Positions 32,417 to 40,880 of a DNA stretch of 64,000 nucleotides are shown here, one piece after another. How positions within the stretch are numbered: the first letter of the stretch is position 1; every line of letters begins with the position of its first letter. Origin of the DNA: Amycolatopsis tolypomycina (lineage in GTDB: Bacteria > Actinomycetota > Actinomycetes > Mycobacteriales > Pseudonocardiaceae); assembly GCF_900105945.1 (NCBI RefSeq), contig NZ_FNSO01000004.1:3100001-3164000 (forward strand), given 5' to 3'. Both the position numbers and the translations under genes were made by a program. Below the pieces are notes generated by a model, which was given only the letters and a program-made list of their open reading frames with translations, was not told where the DNA came from and ran no database searches.

Positions 32417-33292
32417 TCAATCCTCGTAGCAGCTCGCGGCGAAATCGCGGATCGCGTCCGACAGCCGGGTCGGGTCCAGCCGCAGCTCGACCGGGCTGCG
32501 GGCCTGGACGAACTCCGCGTCCGGCATGTCGATTGCCAGGGTGTCCGCGTCGCCGAAGGGGTGGATCGGGTCGTTCTGGTGGCCGATCACCAGCGCCCGG
32601 GTGGTGATCTTGCGGCGGACCGACTTCGGCGGCGCGATGCGGCCGAACAGCACCCCGTGCAGCAGCGCGGCCATCGGGGCCGGGCGCTGGGAGAGCGTGT
32701 CCGTGACGACGTCGACCCACTGGTTGCCGTGCGGGACCACCGACGCCGCCAGCGCCACCGCCTGCACCGTGAACGGCAGGAACCGGGCCGCCATCAGCAG
32801 CGGGGCGAAAGTCACGAGCCCGGCGACGATCGCGTTGTCCAGCACCGGCATCTCGACGATCAGCCCGCGCACCCGTGCCGGCGCCTGCACCGCCACTTCG
32901 AGTGAGACGTTCGCCCCCAGCGACGTCCCGCCGATGACGGCGGACTCCACGTCGAGGTGGTCGAGCAGGGCCAGGGTCTGCTCGGCGAACGACGGCATCG
33001 AGTACAGCCACGACTCGGTCGGCCGGTCGGAGTCGCCGTGGCCGAGCAGGTCGAGGGTGATCACGCGGAAGCCGGCGCCGGCCAGCCGGCGCGCGAGCGG
33101 CGCGTGCATCCGGCGGGTGAGCATGATCCCGTGGGTGAGCACGACGACCTGGTCGCCGCTGCCGAACTCGGTGTACCAGAGCCGGTGTCCCTCGTGGTCG
33201 AACGAGCCGGTCAGCTCGATCGGGCGGGAGGCCCGCCGGACCGGTGCGGACGGAGGTTCGGACTCGATTGCGGTCGCGCTGGCCGGGCTCAT
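32417..33292 (-). CDS. Alpha/beta hydrolase
   Basis: A 291-residue alpha/beta-fold hydrolase: oxyanion region VVLTHGIMLTRRMH, DLLGHGDSDRPTE, nucleophile elbow GGTSLGAN (Ser) and a C-terminal VIGHQNDPIHPFGDAD with the acid. A His near the C-terminus completes the triad. It is divergent from a fatty-acid hydratase/ligase pair across an inverted repeat, suggesting joint control and a lipid or ester substrate. Confidence 0.83.
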   Translation of the reverse strand: MSPASATAIESEPPSAPVRRASRPIELTGSFDHEGHRLWYTEFGSGDQVVVLTHGIMLTRRMHAPLARRLAGAGFRVITLDLLGHGDSDRPTESWLYSMPSFAEQTLALLDHLDVESAVIGGTSLGANVSLEVAVQAPARVRGLIVEMPVLDNAIVAGLVTFAPLLMAARFLPFTVQAVALAASVVPHGNQWVDVVTDTLSQRPAPMAALLHGVLFGRIAPPKSVRRKITTRALVIGHQNDPIHPFGDADTLAIDMPDAEFVQARSPVELRLDPTRLSDAIRDFAASCYED

Positions 33293-33375
33293 GTCCCACC
33301 GTCCTCCCCGTGTCGGCGTTCGGTTCTTTCAGGAAAGCATCCCCTGGCCAGGTTGGCACAGTGACATAGGGGGCA

Positions 33376-33392
33376 ATTGGCGAGACGCCAAT
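33376..33392. promoter_or_regulatory. Palindromic operator candidate between divergent lipid genes
   Basis: Perfect inverted repeat ATTGGCG AGA CGCCAAT in the 135-bp gap between the leftward alpha/beta hydrolase and rightward enoyl-CoA hydratase. It is placed where it could control both promoters. The regulator is unknown and not adjacent. Confidence 0.5.
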
Positions 33393-33427
33393 GGCGGGTC
33401 GTCGCGGGCATGGGTCAAGATGACCCC

Positions 33428-34270
33428 ATGACCGCTACTGCTGACAGTCTGCCCGACCTCGTCTCCCTGAAGGTCGACGTCGACGGCCATGTGGCCGAAG
33501 TGACGCTCCTCGGCCCGTCGAAGGGCAACGCGATGGGGCCGGACTTCTGGCGCGAGCTGCCGCTGGTCTTCCGCGCGCTGGACGCCAACCCGCAGGTCAG
33601 GGCCGTCGTGCTGACCGGCAGTGGCCGGCACTTCTCCTACGGCCTCGACCTGCCCGCGATGATGGGCGACTGGGCGCCGATGCTGGGCGGGGACAGCCTG
33701 GCCGGCCCGCGGACGGCGTTCCTCGACCAGGTCCGGTCGCTGCAGGCGGCGGTCAGCTCGATCGCGGAATGCCGCAAACCGGTCGTCGCGGCGGTGTCCG
33801 GCTGGTGCATCGGTGGCGGGGTCGACGTCATCGCCGCCGCGGACGTCCGGCTGGCCAGCGCCGACGCCAAGTTCAGCGTCCGCGAGGTGCGCGTGGCCAT
33901 CGTCGCCGACCTCGGCAGCCTGCAGCGGCTCGCTTCGATCATCGGCGAGGGGCACCTGCGGGAGCTCGCCCTCACCGGCAAGGACGTCGACGCCGCCCGC
34001 GCCGAGAAGATCGGCCTGGTCAACGACGTCTACGAGAGCCAGGACGCGCTGCTGAAGGCCGCGCGCGAACTCGCCGGCGAGATCGCTGCGAACCCGCCGC
34101 TGGTGGTGCAGGGTACGAAGCAGGTACTGGCGGCGAACACCGAGCGCCAGGTCGCCGACGGCCTCCGGTACGTCGCCGCCTGGAACTCGGCGTTCCTGCC
34201 CAGCAAGGACCTCGGCGAGGCGGTCCAGGCCTTCATGGAGCGCCGCCCGCCGGAGTTCAAGGGCGAATAG
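33428..34270 (+). CDS. Enoyl-CoA hydratase/isomerase (crotonase family)
   Basis: A 280-residue crotonase: oxyanion-hole segment GRHFSYGLDLPAM, and GWCIGGGVDVIAAADVRLAS with the catalytic-site Gly motif. The family Glu pair is partly replaced (REVRVAIVADLGSLQRLASI), so it may be an isomerase or hydrolase rather than a hydratase. It is followed after 8 bp by an acyl-CoA ligase, so both probably act in fatty-acid or aromatic acid catabolism. The ATG at 33428 is preferred; an ATG 17 codons upstream lies in the intergenic region. Confidence 0.85.
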   Translation: MTATADSLPDLVSLKVDVDGHVAEVTLLGPSKGNAMGPDFWRELPLVFRALDANPQVRAVVLTGSGRHFSYGLDLPAMMGDWAPMLGGDSLAGPRTAFLDQVRSLQAAVSSIAECRKPVVAAVSGWCIGGGVDVIAAADVRLASADAKFSVREVRVAIVADLGSLQRLASIIGEGHLRELALTGKDVDAARAEKIGLVNDVYESQDALLKAARELAGEIAANPPLVVQGTKQVLAANTERQVADGLRYVAAWNSAFLPSKDLGEAVQAFMERRPPEFKGE

Positions 34271-34278
34271 GAGGCAGC

Positions 34279-35973
34279 GTGAGCGTCCACCACGCGTTCC
34301 GCGTCGCGCGGGACTACCTGCAGACCCACCGCGAGGACTACGACACGGCGTACCGCGACTTCGCCTGGCCGCAGTTCGACGAGTTCAACTGGGCGATCGA
34401 CTGGTTCGACGTCGTGGCGCACGACCCGGACAACGCCGAGCGCTACGCGCTGTGGATCGTCGAGGAGGATGGCCGCGAGAACCGCTGGACCTACCCGGAG
34501 ATGTCCGGCCGGTCCAACCAGGTGGCGAACTGGCTGCGCACCCTCGGCGTCCGCCGCGGCGACCGGCTGATCCTCATGCTCGGCAACCAGGGCGAGCTGT
34601 GGGAGACGATCCTCGCCGCGATCAAGCTCGGCGCGGTGATCATCCCGGCGTCGACGCTGCTCGGCCCGGCCGACCTGACCGACCGGGTGGAGCGCGGCGC
34701 CGCGAAGCACGTCGTCGTCCGCTCGGTGGACGCGCCGAAGTTCGACGGCGTCTCCGGCGGCTACACGCGGATCGCGGTGGGGGAGCCGGTCGAGGGCTGG
34801 CACTCCTACTCGGCCGCGTTCGCCGAGTCGCCGGAGTTCGCCCCGGACGGCCCGACCAAGGCCGGCGACCCGCTGCTGCTGTACTTCACCTCCGGCACGA
34901 CCGCGAAGCCGAAGCTGGTGCAGCACACGCACGTCTCGTACCCGGTGGGCCACCTGTCCACGATGTACTGGATCGGGCTGGAGCCCGGGGACGTCCACCT
35001 GAACATCTCCTCGCCCGGCTGGGCGAAGCACGCGTGGAGCAACTTCTTCGCCCCGTGGAACGCCGAGGCGACGGTGTTCCTCTACAACTACAGCCGGTTC
35101 GACGCGGGCGCGCTGATGGCCCAGATGGACCGCTGCGGCGTGACGAGCTTCTGCGCGCCGCCGACGGTGTGGCGGATGCTCATCCAGGCCGACCTGACGG
35201 CGTTGAAGACGCCGCCGCGCAAGGTGGTGGGGGCAGGCGAGCCGCTCAACCCCGAGGTGATCGACCAGGTCGAGAAGGCCTGGGGCGTCACCATCCGCGA
35301 CGGCTTCGGGCAGACCGAAAGCAGCGTCCAGATCGCGAACACGCCCGGCCAGGACGTCGTGCCCGGCTCGATGGGCCGCCCGCTGCCCGGCTTCGTGGTG
35401 GCGCTGGTCGACCCGGTCAGCGGCGAGCGCGCCTCGGAGGGCGAGATCTGCCTGGACCTCGCGCACCGGCCGGTGGGCCTGATGACCGGCTACGCCGACG
35501 ACGACGAGCGCACGTCGGCGGCCTTCGCGGGCGGCTTCTACCACACGGGTGACGTCGGTTCGATCGACGAACGCGGCTACATCACCTACGTCGGGCGCAC
35601 CGACGACGTCTTCAAGGCGTCGGACTACCGGATCTCGCCGTTCGAGCTGGAGAGCGTCCTCATCGAGCACGAGGCGGTGGCCGAGGCGGCGGTGGTCCCC
35701 GCGCCCGACCCGATCCGGCTCGCGGTGCCCAAGGCGTACGTCGTGCTGGCGGCGGGCTTCTCGCCGGACGCGGAGACCGCGCGGTCGATCCTGGCGTACT
35801 GCCGCGAGCACCTGGCGCCGTACAAGCGGATCCGGCGGCTGGAGTTCGCGGAGCTGCCGAAGACGATCTCGGGCAAGATCCGCCGCGTCGAGCTGCGCGG
35901 CCGCGAGAGCGACCCGGCGCGGGGCGCGGGGACCGAGTACCGCGAGGAGGACTTCCCGGACCTCAAGTCCTGA
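34279..35973 (+). CDS. AMP-forming acyl-CoA synthetase
   Basis: A 564-residue member of the ANL superfamily: P-loop YFTSGTTAKPKLVQHTH, A5 motif DGFGQTESS, A7 TGDVGSIDERGYITYVGR with DD, and A10 PKTISGKIRRVEL carrying the catalytic Lys. It activates an acid with ATP and loads CoA. The resemblance to acetoacetyl/medium-chain ligases around SPGWAKHAWSNFFAPWN suggests a medium-chain substrate. The GTG start has AGGAGG upstream. It is translated directly after the crotonase. Confidence 0.87.
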   Translation: MSVHHAFRVARDYLQTHREDYDTAYRDFAWPQFDEFNWAIDWFDVVAHDPDNAERYALWIVEEDGRENRWTYPEMSGRSNQVANWLRTLGVRRGDRLILMLGNQGELWETILAAIKLGAVIIPASTLLGPADLTDRVERGAAKHVVVRSVDAPKFDGVSGGYTRIAVGEPVEGWHSYSAAFAESPEFAPDGPTKAGDPLLLYFTSGTTAKPKLVQHTHVSYPVGHLSTMYWIGLEPGDVHLNISSPGWAKHAWSNFFAPWNAEATVFLYNYSRFDAGALMAQMDRCGVTSFCAPPTVWRMLIQADLTALKTPPRKVVGAGEPLNPEVIDQVEKAWGVTIRDGFGQTESSVQIANTPGQDVVPGSMGRPLPGFVVALVDPVSGERASEGEICLDLAHRPVGLMTGYADDDERTSAAFAGGFYHTGDVGSIDERGYITYVGRTDDVFKASDYRISPFELESVLIEHEAVAEAAVVPAPDPIRLAVPKAYVVLAAGFSPDAETARSILAYCREHLAPYKRIRRLEFAELPKTISGKIRRVELRGRESDPARGAGTEYREEDFPDLKS

Positions 35974-35990
35974 CCGCCCGGCTCATGCGC

Positions 35991-36072
35991 CCCAATGTGG
36001 CGTTCGGTGCGTCAGACGCACCGAACGCCACATTGGGTGCGTCAGACGCAACCAACGCCACATTGGGGCGCT
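35991..36072. repeat. Large palindromic intergenic element with second partial copy
   Basis: A perfect 23-bp inverted repeat (35991-36013 and 36015-36037, one central A) starting CCCAATGTGGCGTTCGGTGC, followed by a partial second copy of its right half (36038-36072, ending CACATTGGGGCG). It lies between an acyl-CoA ligase and a convergent lipoprotein gene. It could terminate transcription or be a mobile palindromic (REP-like) unit. Confidence 0.8.
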
Positions 36073-36082
36073 GGGGCCCGGC

Positions 36083-36478
36083 TCAGCCGCGGGTGCCTTC
36101 GACCTGGCGGCCGTCCTCGGTCGAGCATGCCGTCACCGGGTCGTTCGGGCCGCTGCCGCACGTCCACTCGTCGAGGACGATCGGGCCCGGGCCGTCGGCG
36201 TCGTTCGCCTCGGCCGGGGTCAGCTTCGCGAAGTAGTCCGTGAGCAGCTTCGTCGCCGCGGGGCAGTCGACCTTGCCGTGCGCGACGACGGCCGTCTTCG
36301 CGCCACCCGTGCCGGTGACGTCGCCGCAGGGCACGCCGGGCGCCGTCGACCCCGCGGCGGCGGCCGCGGCGGGCACGGGTGCCTCGGTGGCGGGCGCGGC
36401 GGGCGCCGGGTCGCTGCCGCAACCGGCCAGCGCGGCGGCCGCGGCGACGAGCAGCAGAGGGTACGCGAGTGTCTTCAT
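36083..36478 (-). CDS. Small secreted lipoprotein with conserved cysteines (paralogue A)
   Basis: A 131-residue lipoprotein: signal ending in lipobox LAGC (Cys about residue 20), an Ala/Pro-rich linker to ~45, then a ~85-residue domain with four cysteines (PCGDVTG, VDCPAATKLL, EWTCGSG, ACSTEDG). The spacing resembles the next gene upstream, so the two arose by duplication. Paired Cys in this spacing suggest two disulfides. No enzyme motif is visible. The pair are co-directional, 19 bp apart. Confidence 0.75.
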   Translation of the reverse strand: MKTLAYPLLLVAAAAALAGCGSDPAPAAPATEAPVPAAAAAAGSTAPGVPCGDVTGTGGAKTAVVAHGKVDCPAATKLLTDYFAKLTPAEANDADGPGPIVLDEWTCGSGPNDPVTACSTEDGRQVEGTRG

Positions 36479-36497
36479 GGGCCCTTCAGGATCGGAG

Positions 36498-37001
36498 TCA
36501 TTCGGACGGCACGACGGCGGCGAAGACCGTCTGCTCGCCCTTGGTGCAGGTGGTGCCGCCCTGGGCGGCGGGCGGCCCGGAGGTGCACAGCCAGCCGTCG
36601 ACGGTCTCGTTCACCGCGTCGTTCGAGCCGGCGCCCTGCCGCCCGGCGATCTTGCGGTGGAAGTCGCCGACCAGCTTCGTCGCCGCGACGCAGCTGACCC
36701 CGGCGGAGCCGCTGTCGAAGACGTAGAGCGTCAGCCCGCTGGCGGCGGTGACGGGCCCGCACGCCCCGGGCACCGACGGCGGCGCACCGGACGGCCGGCT
36801 CGCCGGAGCGGGCGCGGGCGCGCTGCCGGTGTCGCCGGGCGGAGGCGGCGGAGTGCCGGCCGACGTGGAAGCGGACGGCGCGGCAGTGGTGGCCGGCGGG
36901 GCCGGGGGAGCCTGCGCGGCCGGGTCGCCGGAGCAGGCCGCGAGCAGGGGCAGGGCGAGGCAGGCCAGGAGCCACGTCCTCGTGGTGGTCGGGTGGGGCA
37001 C
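36498..37001 (-). CDS. Small secreted lipoprotein with conserved cysteines (paralogue B)
   Basis: A 167-residue lipoprotein: signal ending LLAAC (lipobox), a longer Pro/Ala/Ser linker (to ~80), then a domain with CGPVTAASG, VSCVAATKLVGDF, DGWLCTSG and TTCTKGEQ, matching the four Cys and the (A/P)ATKL stretch of its neighbour. The GTG at 37001 gives a normal signal peptide; the longer frame does not. Both probably sit on the outer face of the membrane. The function is unknown. Confidence 0.75.
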   Translation of the reverse strand: MPHPTTTRTWLLACLALPLLAACSGDPAAQAPPAPPATTAAPSASTSAGTPPPPPGDTGSAPAPAPASRPSGAPPSVPGACGPVTAASGLTLYVFDSGSAGVSCVAATKLVGDFHRKIAGRQGAGSNDAVNETVDGWLCTSGPPAAQGGTTCTKGEQTVFAAVVPSE

Positions 37002-37274
37002 CGCGATCCTTCCTCCCCGGTCGGTCCCCGTGGGGCCACGGGTGTGCCGGAGATTACAACAGCGCCCCGGCGGCCCGGTCCGGTGGCCGCCGAAAGAATG
37101 TCCACAATGGACGATTAACATTCCGTTCACGCTCCGAAACCTCACGCTGTCATCAAGAATCGATCGGTCTAATTCCGGCCGTGACCGTTAACAATCCGGC
37201 CTCGGGCGCCGAAGATCTTGGTGGAGGCTGACGAGCTTCCCGTCCCCGACACCCGTCCCGAATCCGTGAGAGCG

Positions 37275-37481
37275 ATGAACGCCGACGCAGTGAGCACCGA
37301 AGACCCGTCCAGCCCGCCGACCGTCCCCAGCACCGTGGTCTGGTGCTGCGGCCGCCCGTACGTCCTCGAGGGCCGAGCCGGCCGCGCACGCTGGATGGGC
37401 ACCGACTACCGAGGCCGCCCCGAGGCGTTGAGCAGCGCGGAGCTGCAGCGCCGCGGGTGGAGCCACCGCCGCGCGAGCTGA
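37275..37481 (+). CDS. Small hypothetical protein with a CCGRPY motif
   Basis: A 68-residue candidate: MNADAVSTEDPSSPPTVPST followed by a compact basic segment with WCCGRPYVLEGRAG, RWMGTDYRGRPEAL and ELQRRGWS. It is preceded by a non-coding ~270-bp region. The ATG at 37275 or the GTG three codons earlier could start it. The composition is protein-like (Trp, Tyr, Cys clusters) rather than shadow-like, but I recognise no family. The following ~270 bp to 37753 hold nothing I can support. Confidence 0.45.
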   Translation: MNADAVSTEDPSSPPTVPSTVVWCCGRPYVLEGRAGRARWMGTDYRGRPEALSSAELQRRGWSHRRAS

Positions 37482-37753
37482 GCGTGACGCCGGGGTGCCG
37501 GGCCGCGCCGAGGGGGTGGCCCGGCCTTCGCGGCCGGCCTGCGGGGGAGCGCCTCGCGGGTTCCGGGGTGGATCCGGCCGCTGAGCTGGACCTGGACTGG
37601 GTTCATGGGCACCCGGGCGGCAGCGCGGTCACCCGCCGATGTCACCGCCCAAGGCCGTGAGCACGCCAGGAGCGACCGCATGCCCGAGCCGCCCGAACGC
37701 CCCGCCGCCACCGCACCAGGCGACGCCATCCCGGACCGCTGTTTAATGGCCCC

Positions 37754-38368
37754 GTGAGCACAGCCGCCCCCGAACCCGCCGCTCAGGCTGCCGAACCGTC
37801 GCTGCTGCGGCAGGCCCTGAACGTCCCCAACATCCTCTCCCTGCTGCGGCTGGCCGGGGTGCCCGTCTTCCTCTGGCTGCTGCTCGGCCCCGAAGAAGAC
37901 GGCTGGGCCCTCGCCCTGCTCGTCTTCAGCGCGCTGACCGACTGGCTCGACGGCAAGCTCGCCCGCTGGCTCAACCAGATGTCGCGGCTCGGGCAGCTGC
38001 TCGACCCCGCCGCCGACCGGCTCTACATCCTCGCCACCCTCATCGCCTTCCTCGTCCGCGACATCATCCCGTGGTGGGTCGTCGTCCCGCTGGTCCTGCG
38101 GGAAGCCGTGCTCGGCGTCTGCGTCGTCACCCTGCGCCGCCGGGGGTTCGCGCCGCCCGAGGTCACCTACCTCGGGAAGGGGGCCACCTTCGTCCTGATG
38201 TACGCCTTCCCGTTGCTGCTGCTCGCGCAGGGTGGCTCCGACGTCGCCGCGGTCGCGCGGCCGATCGGGTACGCCTTCACCATCTGGGGCGCCGTCCTCT
38301 ACGTCTGGTCCGGTGTCCTCTACGTCGTCCAGGCCCGCAACGCGCTGCGCGGCGATACCACTCAGTGA
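37754..38368 (+). CDS. pgsA: CDP-alcohol phosphatidyltransferase
   Basis: A 204-residue membrane enzyme with the complete CDP-alcohol motif DWLDGKLARWLNQMSRLGQL through LDPAADR (DxxDGxxAR, 8, GxxxDxxxD), so the catalytic Asp residues are all present. It has about six helices. It joins a CDP-activated lipid head to an alcohol, e.g. glycerol-3-phosphate to give phosphatidylglycerol phosphate. It is upstream of gcvH and garA as in mycobacteria (Rv1822 region, PgsA2). The exact acceptor is unproven. Confidence 0.8.
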   Translation: MSTAAPEPAAQAAEPSLLRQALNVPNILSLLRLAGVPVFLWLLLGPEEDGWALALLVFSALTDWLDGKLARWLNQMSRLGQLLDPAADRLYILATLIAFLVRDIIPWWVVVPLVLREAVLGVCVVTLRRRGFAPPEVTYLGKGATFVLMYAFPLLLLAQGGSDVAAVARPIGYAFTIWGAVLYVWSGVLYVVQARNALRGDTTQ

Positions 38369-38461
38369 GCTTTCGCCGGGTCGTGGCGGGCGGCTGCGCC
38401 GTGTGGGTGTAAGACTTCGCCCAACACGTTTCGCCAGTGAGGGCATGAAAGGGGACCGGCG

Positions 38462-38848
38462 GTGTCCGCTCCTGAAGAGCTTCGCTACACCGAGGAACAC
38501 GAGTGGGTCGCCACCCGCGGCGAGGACACCCTCGTGCGCGTCGGCATCACCGAGTACGCGCAGGACCAGCTCGGCGACGTCGTCTTCGTCGACCTGCCCG
38601 ACGTCGGCAGGCAGGTGAGCGCGGGCGACGTCTTCGGCGAGGTCGAGTCGACCAAGAGCGTCTCCGAACTGTTCGCGCCGGTCGACGGCGAGGTCGTCGC
38701 GGTCAACGACGCCGTCGCCGACTCGCCGGAGCTGATCAACAGCGACCCGTACGGCGAGGGCTGGCTGATCGAGATCCGGCTCGACGACCCGGCGGGCCTG
38801 GAAGCCCTGCTCGAAGCCGAGGCGTACGACGCGCTGACCAAGGGCTGA
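38462..38848 (+). CDS. gcvH: Glycine cleavage system H protein
   Basis: A 128-residue lipoyl carrier: RYTEEHEWVATRGEDTLVRV at the start and the lipoylation site VESTKSVSEL with Lys65. It shuttles the aminomethyl group between GcvP, GcvT and the lipoamide dehydrogenase. GcvP is encoded 4.6 kb downstream; GcvT is not in the window. Starts at the GTG after a GGGGACCGG-type spacer. Full length. Confidence 0.93.
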   Translation: MSAPEELRYTEEHEWVATRGEDTLVRVGITEYAQDQLGDVVFVDLPDVGRQVSAGDVFGEVESTKSVSELFAPVDGEVVAVNDAVADSPELINSDPYGEGWLIEIRLDDPAGLEALLEAEAYDALTKG

Positions 38849-38962
38849 AGCCCGCTCCGCCGGTTCGGGGAGCCGGGGCTCGGAGAATCGATCAGGCACG
38901 GTACGTTGGCAGCTACACGTTCTTGAGTACTGGCAACACTGCATGTGTGGAGGAGAGCTCAG

Positions 38963-39427
38963 GTGAGCACGAACGACGGGCCCGGCGGTGTTCCCCCGGA
39001 GCAGTCTCCGGAGCGGACCTCTGTCTTCCGGGCCGACTTCCTGGCCGAAGCCGAAGGTCGCGAGCCCGCCCCGGAAGCCCCGGTCCAGGGTGTCGACGCC
39101 CTGCCCCCGGGTTCGGCGCTGCTGGTCGTGAAGCGCGGGCCGAACGCGGGTTCGCGGTTCCTGCTCGACCGCGACACCACCAGCGCCGGCCGGCACCCGG
39201 ACAGCGACATCTTCCTCGACGACGTCACGGTCTCCCGCCGGCACGCCGAGTTCCGGCGTGAGGGCGGCGAGTTCGTCGTCATCGACGTCGGCAGCCTCAA
39301 CGGCACCTACGTCAACCGCGAGCCGGTCGACCAGGCCGTGCTCGCCGGCGGCGACGAGGTGCAGATCGGGAAGTTCCGCCTGGTCTTCCTGACCGGCCCG
39401 GGGCACGGGGGCCAGGGGGCGCAGTGA
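38963..39427 (+). CDS. garA: FHA-domain inhibitor of 2-oxoglutarate metabolism (GarA/OdhI)
   Basis: A 154-residue protein: disordered N-terminus with the phospho-site motif PERTSVFRADFL, then an FHA domain from about residue 55 to 145 (GRHPDSDIFLDDVTVSRRHA, SLNGTYVNREPVDQAVLAGG). GarA/OdhI blocks 2-oxoglutarate dehydrogenase and affects glutamate enzymes until its N-terminal Thr are phosphorylated. Mycobacterial and corynebacterial proteins have ETTS here; this one has ERTS, keeping only the second Thr (Thr19). The GTG at 38963 follows GGAGAG. Confidence 0.9.
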   Translation: MSTNDGPGGVPPEQSPERTSVFRADFLAEAEGREPAPEAPVQGVDALPPGSALLVVKRGPNAGSRFLLDRDTTSAGRHPDSDIFLDDVTVSRRHAEFRREGGEFVVIDVGSLNGTYVNREPVDQAVLAGGDEVQIGKFRLVFLTGPGHGGQGAQ

Positions 39428-40185
39428 CGGCGGCCGGGCGGCCACAGAACCACGGACTGAGCATCGGGGCGGTCCTCGCGCAGCTGCGCGGGGACTTCCC
39501 CGATGTCACCATCTCCAAGATCCGGTTCCTCGAAGCGGAAGGCCTGGTCACCCCGGGCCGCACGCCGTCGGGGTACCGGCAGTTCGCCGCGGCGGACGTG
39601 GAGCGACTGAGGTTCGTCCTGGCCGCCCAGCGGGATCACTACCTCCCGTTGAAGGTCATCAAGGAGCAGCTGGACGCGGCGGACTCGGGGGCCGGGCCCA
39701 CCGCGGCCCTGCCCCGCCCGCCGCGCCGGCTGGTGCCCATCGACGTGACGGCGGAGAACGTCGGCCTGCCCGTGGCGGACGACTTCGCCGCCGGCAACTC
39801 CACCGGGGGCAGGGAGCTGCGCCTGACCCGGGAGGAACTCCTGGCGCAGGCCGGCATCGACGAGCCCGCGCTGGCCGAGCTGCAGCAGTACGGCCTGGTC
39901 CGGCCCGGTCCCGCCGGGTTCTTCGACCCGGACGCGGTGCTGGTCGCGCGGACGGTGAAGGCGATGACCGAATTCGGGATCGAACCGAGACACCTGCGTG
40001 CCTTCCGCGCCGCGGCCGACCGCGAGGTCGGGTTGCTGGAGCAGATCGTGACGCCGGTGTACCGGCACCGTGACCCGGAGGCGAAGGCGCGCGCCGACGA
40101 GGTGGTGCGGGAGCTCGCGGCACTGTCCGTGACCCTGCACACGCTCCTCGTGAAGGCGGGAATCCGCGGCGTCGCCGGGTGTTGA
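39424..40185 (+). CDS. ftsR: MerR-type regulator FtsR
   Basis: A 253-residue MerR-family protein orthologous by position to Rv1828 and corynebacterial FtsR (activator of ftsZ): the N-terminal winged helix (VTISKIRFLEAEGLVTPGRT, GYRQFAAADVERLRFVL) is followed by a linker and a second MerR-like domain (ELLAQAGIDEPALAELQQYG, GIEPRHLRAFRAAADRE). No metal-binding Cys. Starts at the GTG overlapping the garA stop by 4 bp. Confidence 0.85.
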   Translation: MTAAGRPQNHGLSIGAVLAQLRGDFPDVTISKIRFLEAEGLVTPGRTPSGYRQFAAADVERLRFVLAAQRDHYLPLKVIKEQLDAADSGAGPTAALPRPPRRLVPIDVTAENVGLPVADDFAAGNSTGGRELRLTREELLAQAGIDEPALAELQQYGLVRPGPAGFFDPDAVLVARTVKAMTEFGIEPRHLRAFRAAADREVGLLEQIVTPVYRHRDPEAKARADEVVRELAALSVTLHTLLVKAGIRGVAGC

Positions 40186-40402
40186 TCGATAACGGGGCAG
40201 TGAGATCCTCTTTGCGGTCCCATGTCAATGACTGAATGTTCGGCACCGCATGCCGTACCGTGAAGGCACGGGTTTGCGGCAGGCGAACCGAGAGAGTCCG
40301 GACAGCGAGCACAGCGCGCGGATGACGGGTAGCGTCGAGGAGTGAGGGCGTGAAGCCGGTTCAGCGCTGCAGCCCGTGTGCACGGGAGGGAGGCGAAGCC
40401 CG

Positions 40403-40876
40403 ATGAGCGAAATGCGCGTCGTCGGTGTGCGGGTCGAGCTGCCCGCGAATCAGCCGATCTTGTTGCTGCGGGAGACCGAAGGTGAACGGTACCTGCCGAT
40501 CTGGATCGGCTCGGTCGAAGCCACCGCCATCGCCTTGGAGCAACAGGGGGTCCGCCCCGCTCGCCCGCTCACGCATGACCTGCTGAAAGAGGTCATCGGA
40601 GCGCTCGGCCGGGAGCTCGAGCAGGTCGTCATCACCGACCTGAAGGAAGGCACGTTCTTCGCGGAGCTCGTGTTCGACGGCGACATCCGGGTGTCCGCCC
40701 GGCCGAGCGACTCGGTCGCGCTGGCCCTGCGGATCGGGGTCCCCATCCACGCCGTGGACTCGGTGCTGGAGGAGGCGGGCCTGATCATCCCGGACGAGCA
40801 GGAGGACGAGGTCGAGAAGTTCCGCGAGTTCCTCGACTCGGTCTCCCCGGAAGACTTCCGCGGAGCGGACACCTGA
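40403..40876 (+). CDS. DUF151 bifunctional nuclease family protein
   Basis: A 157-residue protein with the BFN/DUF151 core: MRVVGVRVELPANQPILLLR, YLPIWIGSVEATAIALEQQG and RPSDSVALALRIGVPIHAVD. Its place after ftsR repeats the Rv1828-Rv1829 order. Plant relatives have nuclease activity, but bacterial function is unclear. The ATG at 40403 is chosen for its GGGAGG site. It is complete. Confidence 0.87.
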   Translation: MSEMRVVGVRVELPANQPILLLRETEGERYLPIWIGSVEATAIALEQQGVRPARPLTHDLLKEVIGALGRELEQVVITDLKEGTFFAELVFDGDIRVSARPSDSVALALRIGVPIHAVDSVLEEAGLIIPDEQEDEVEKFREFLDSVSPEDFRGADT

Positions 40877-40880
40877 GAAC

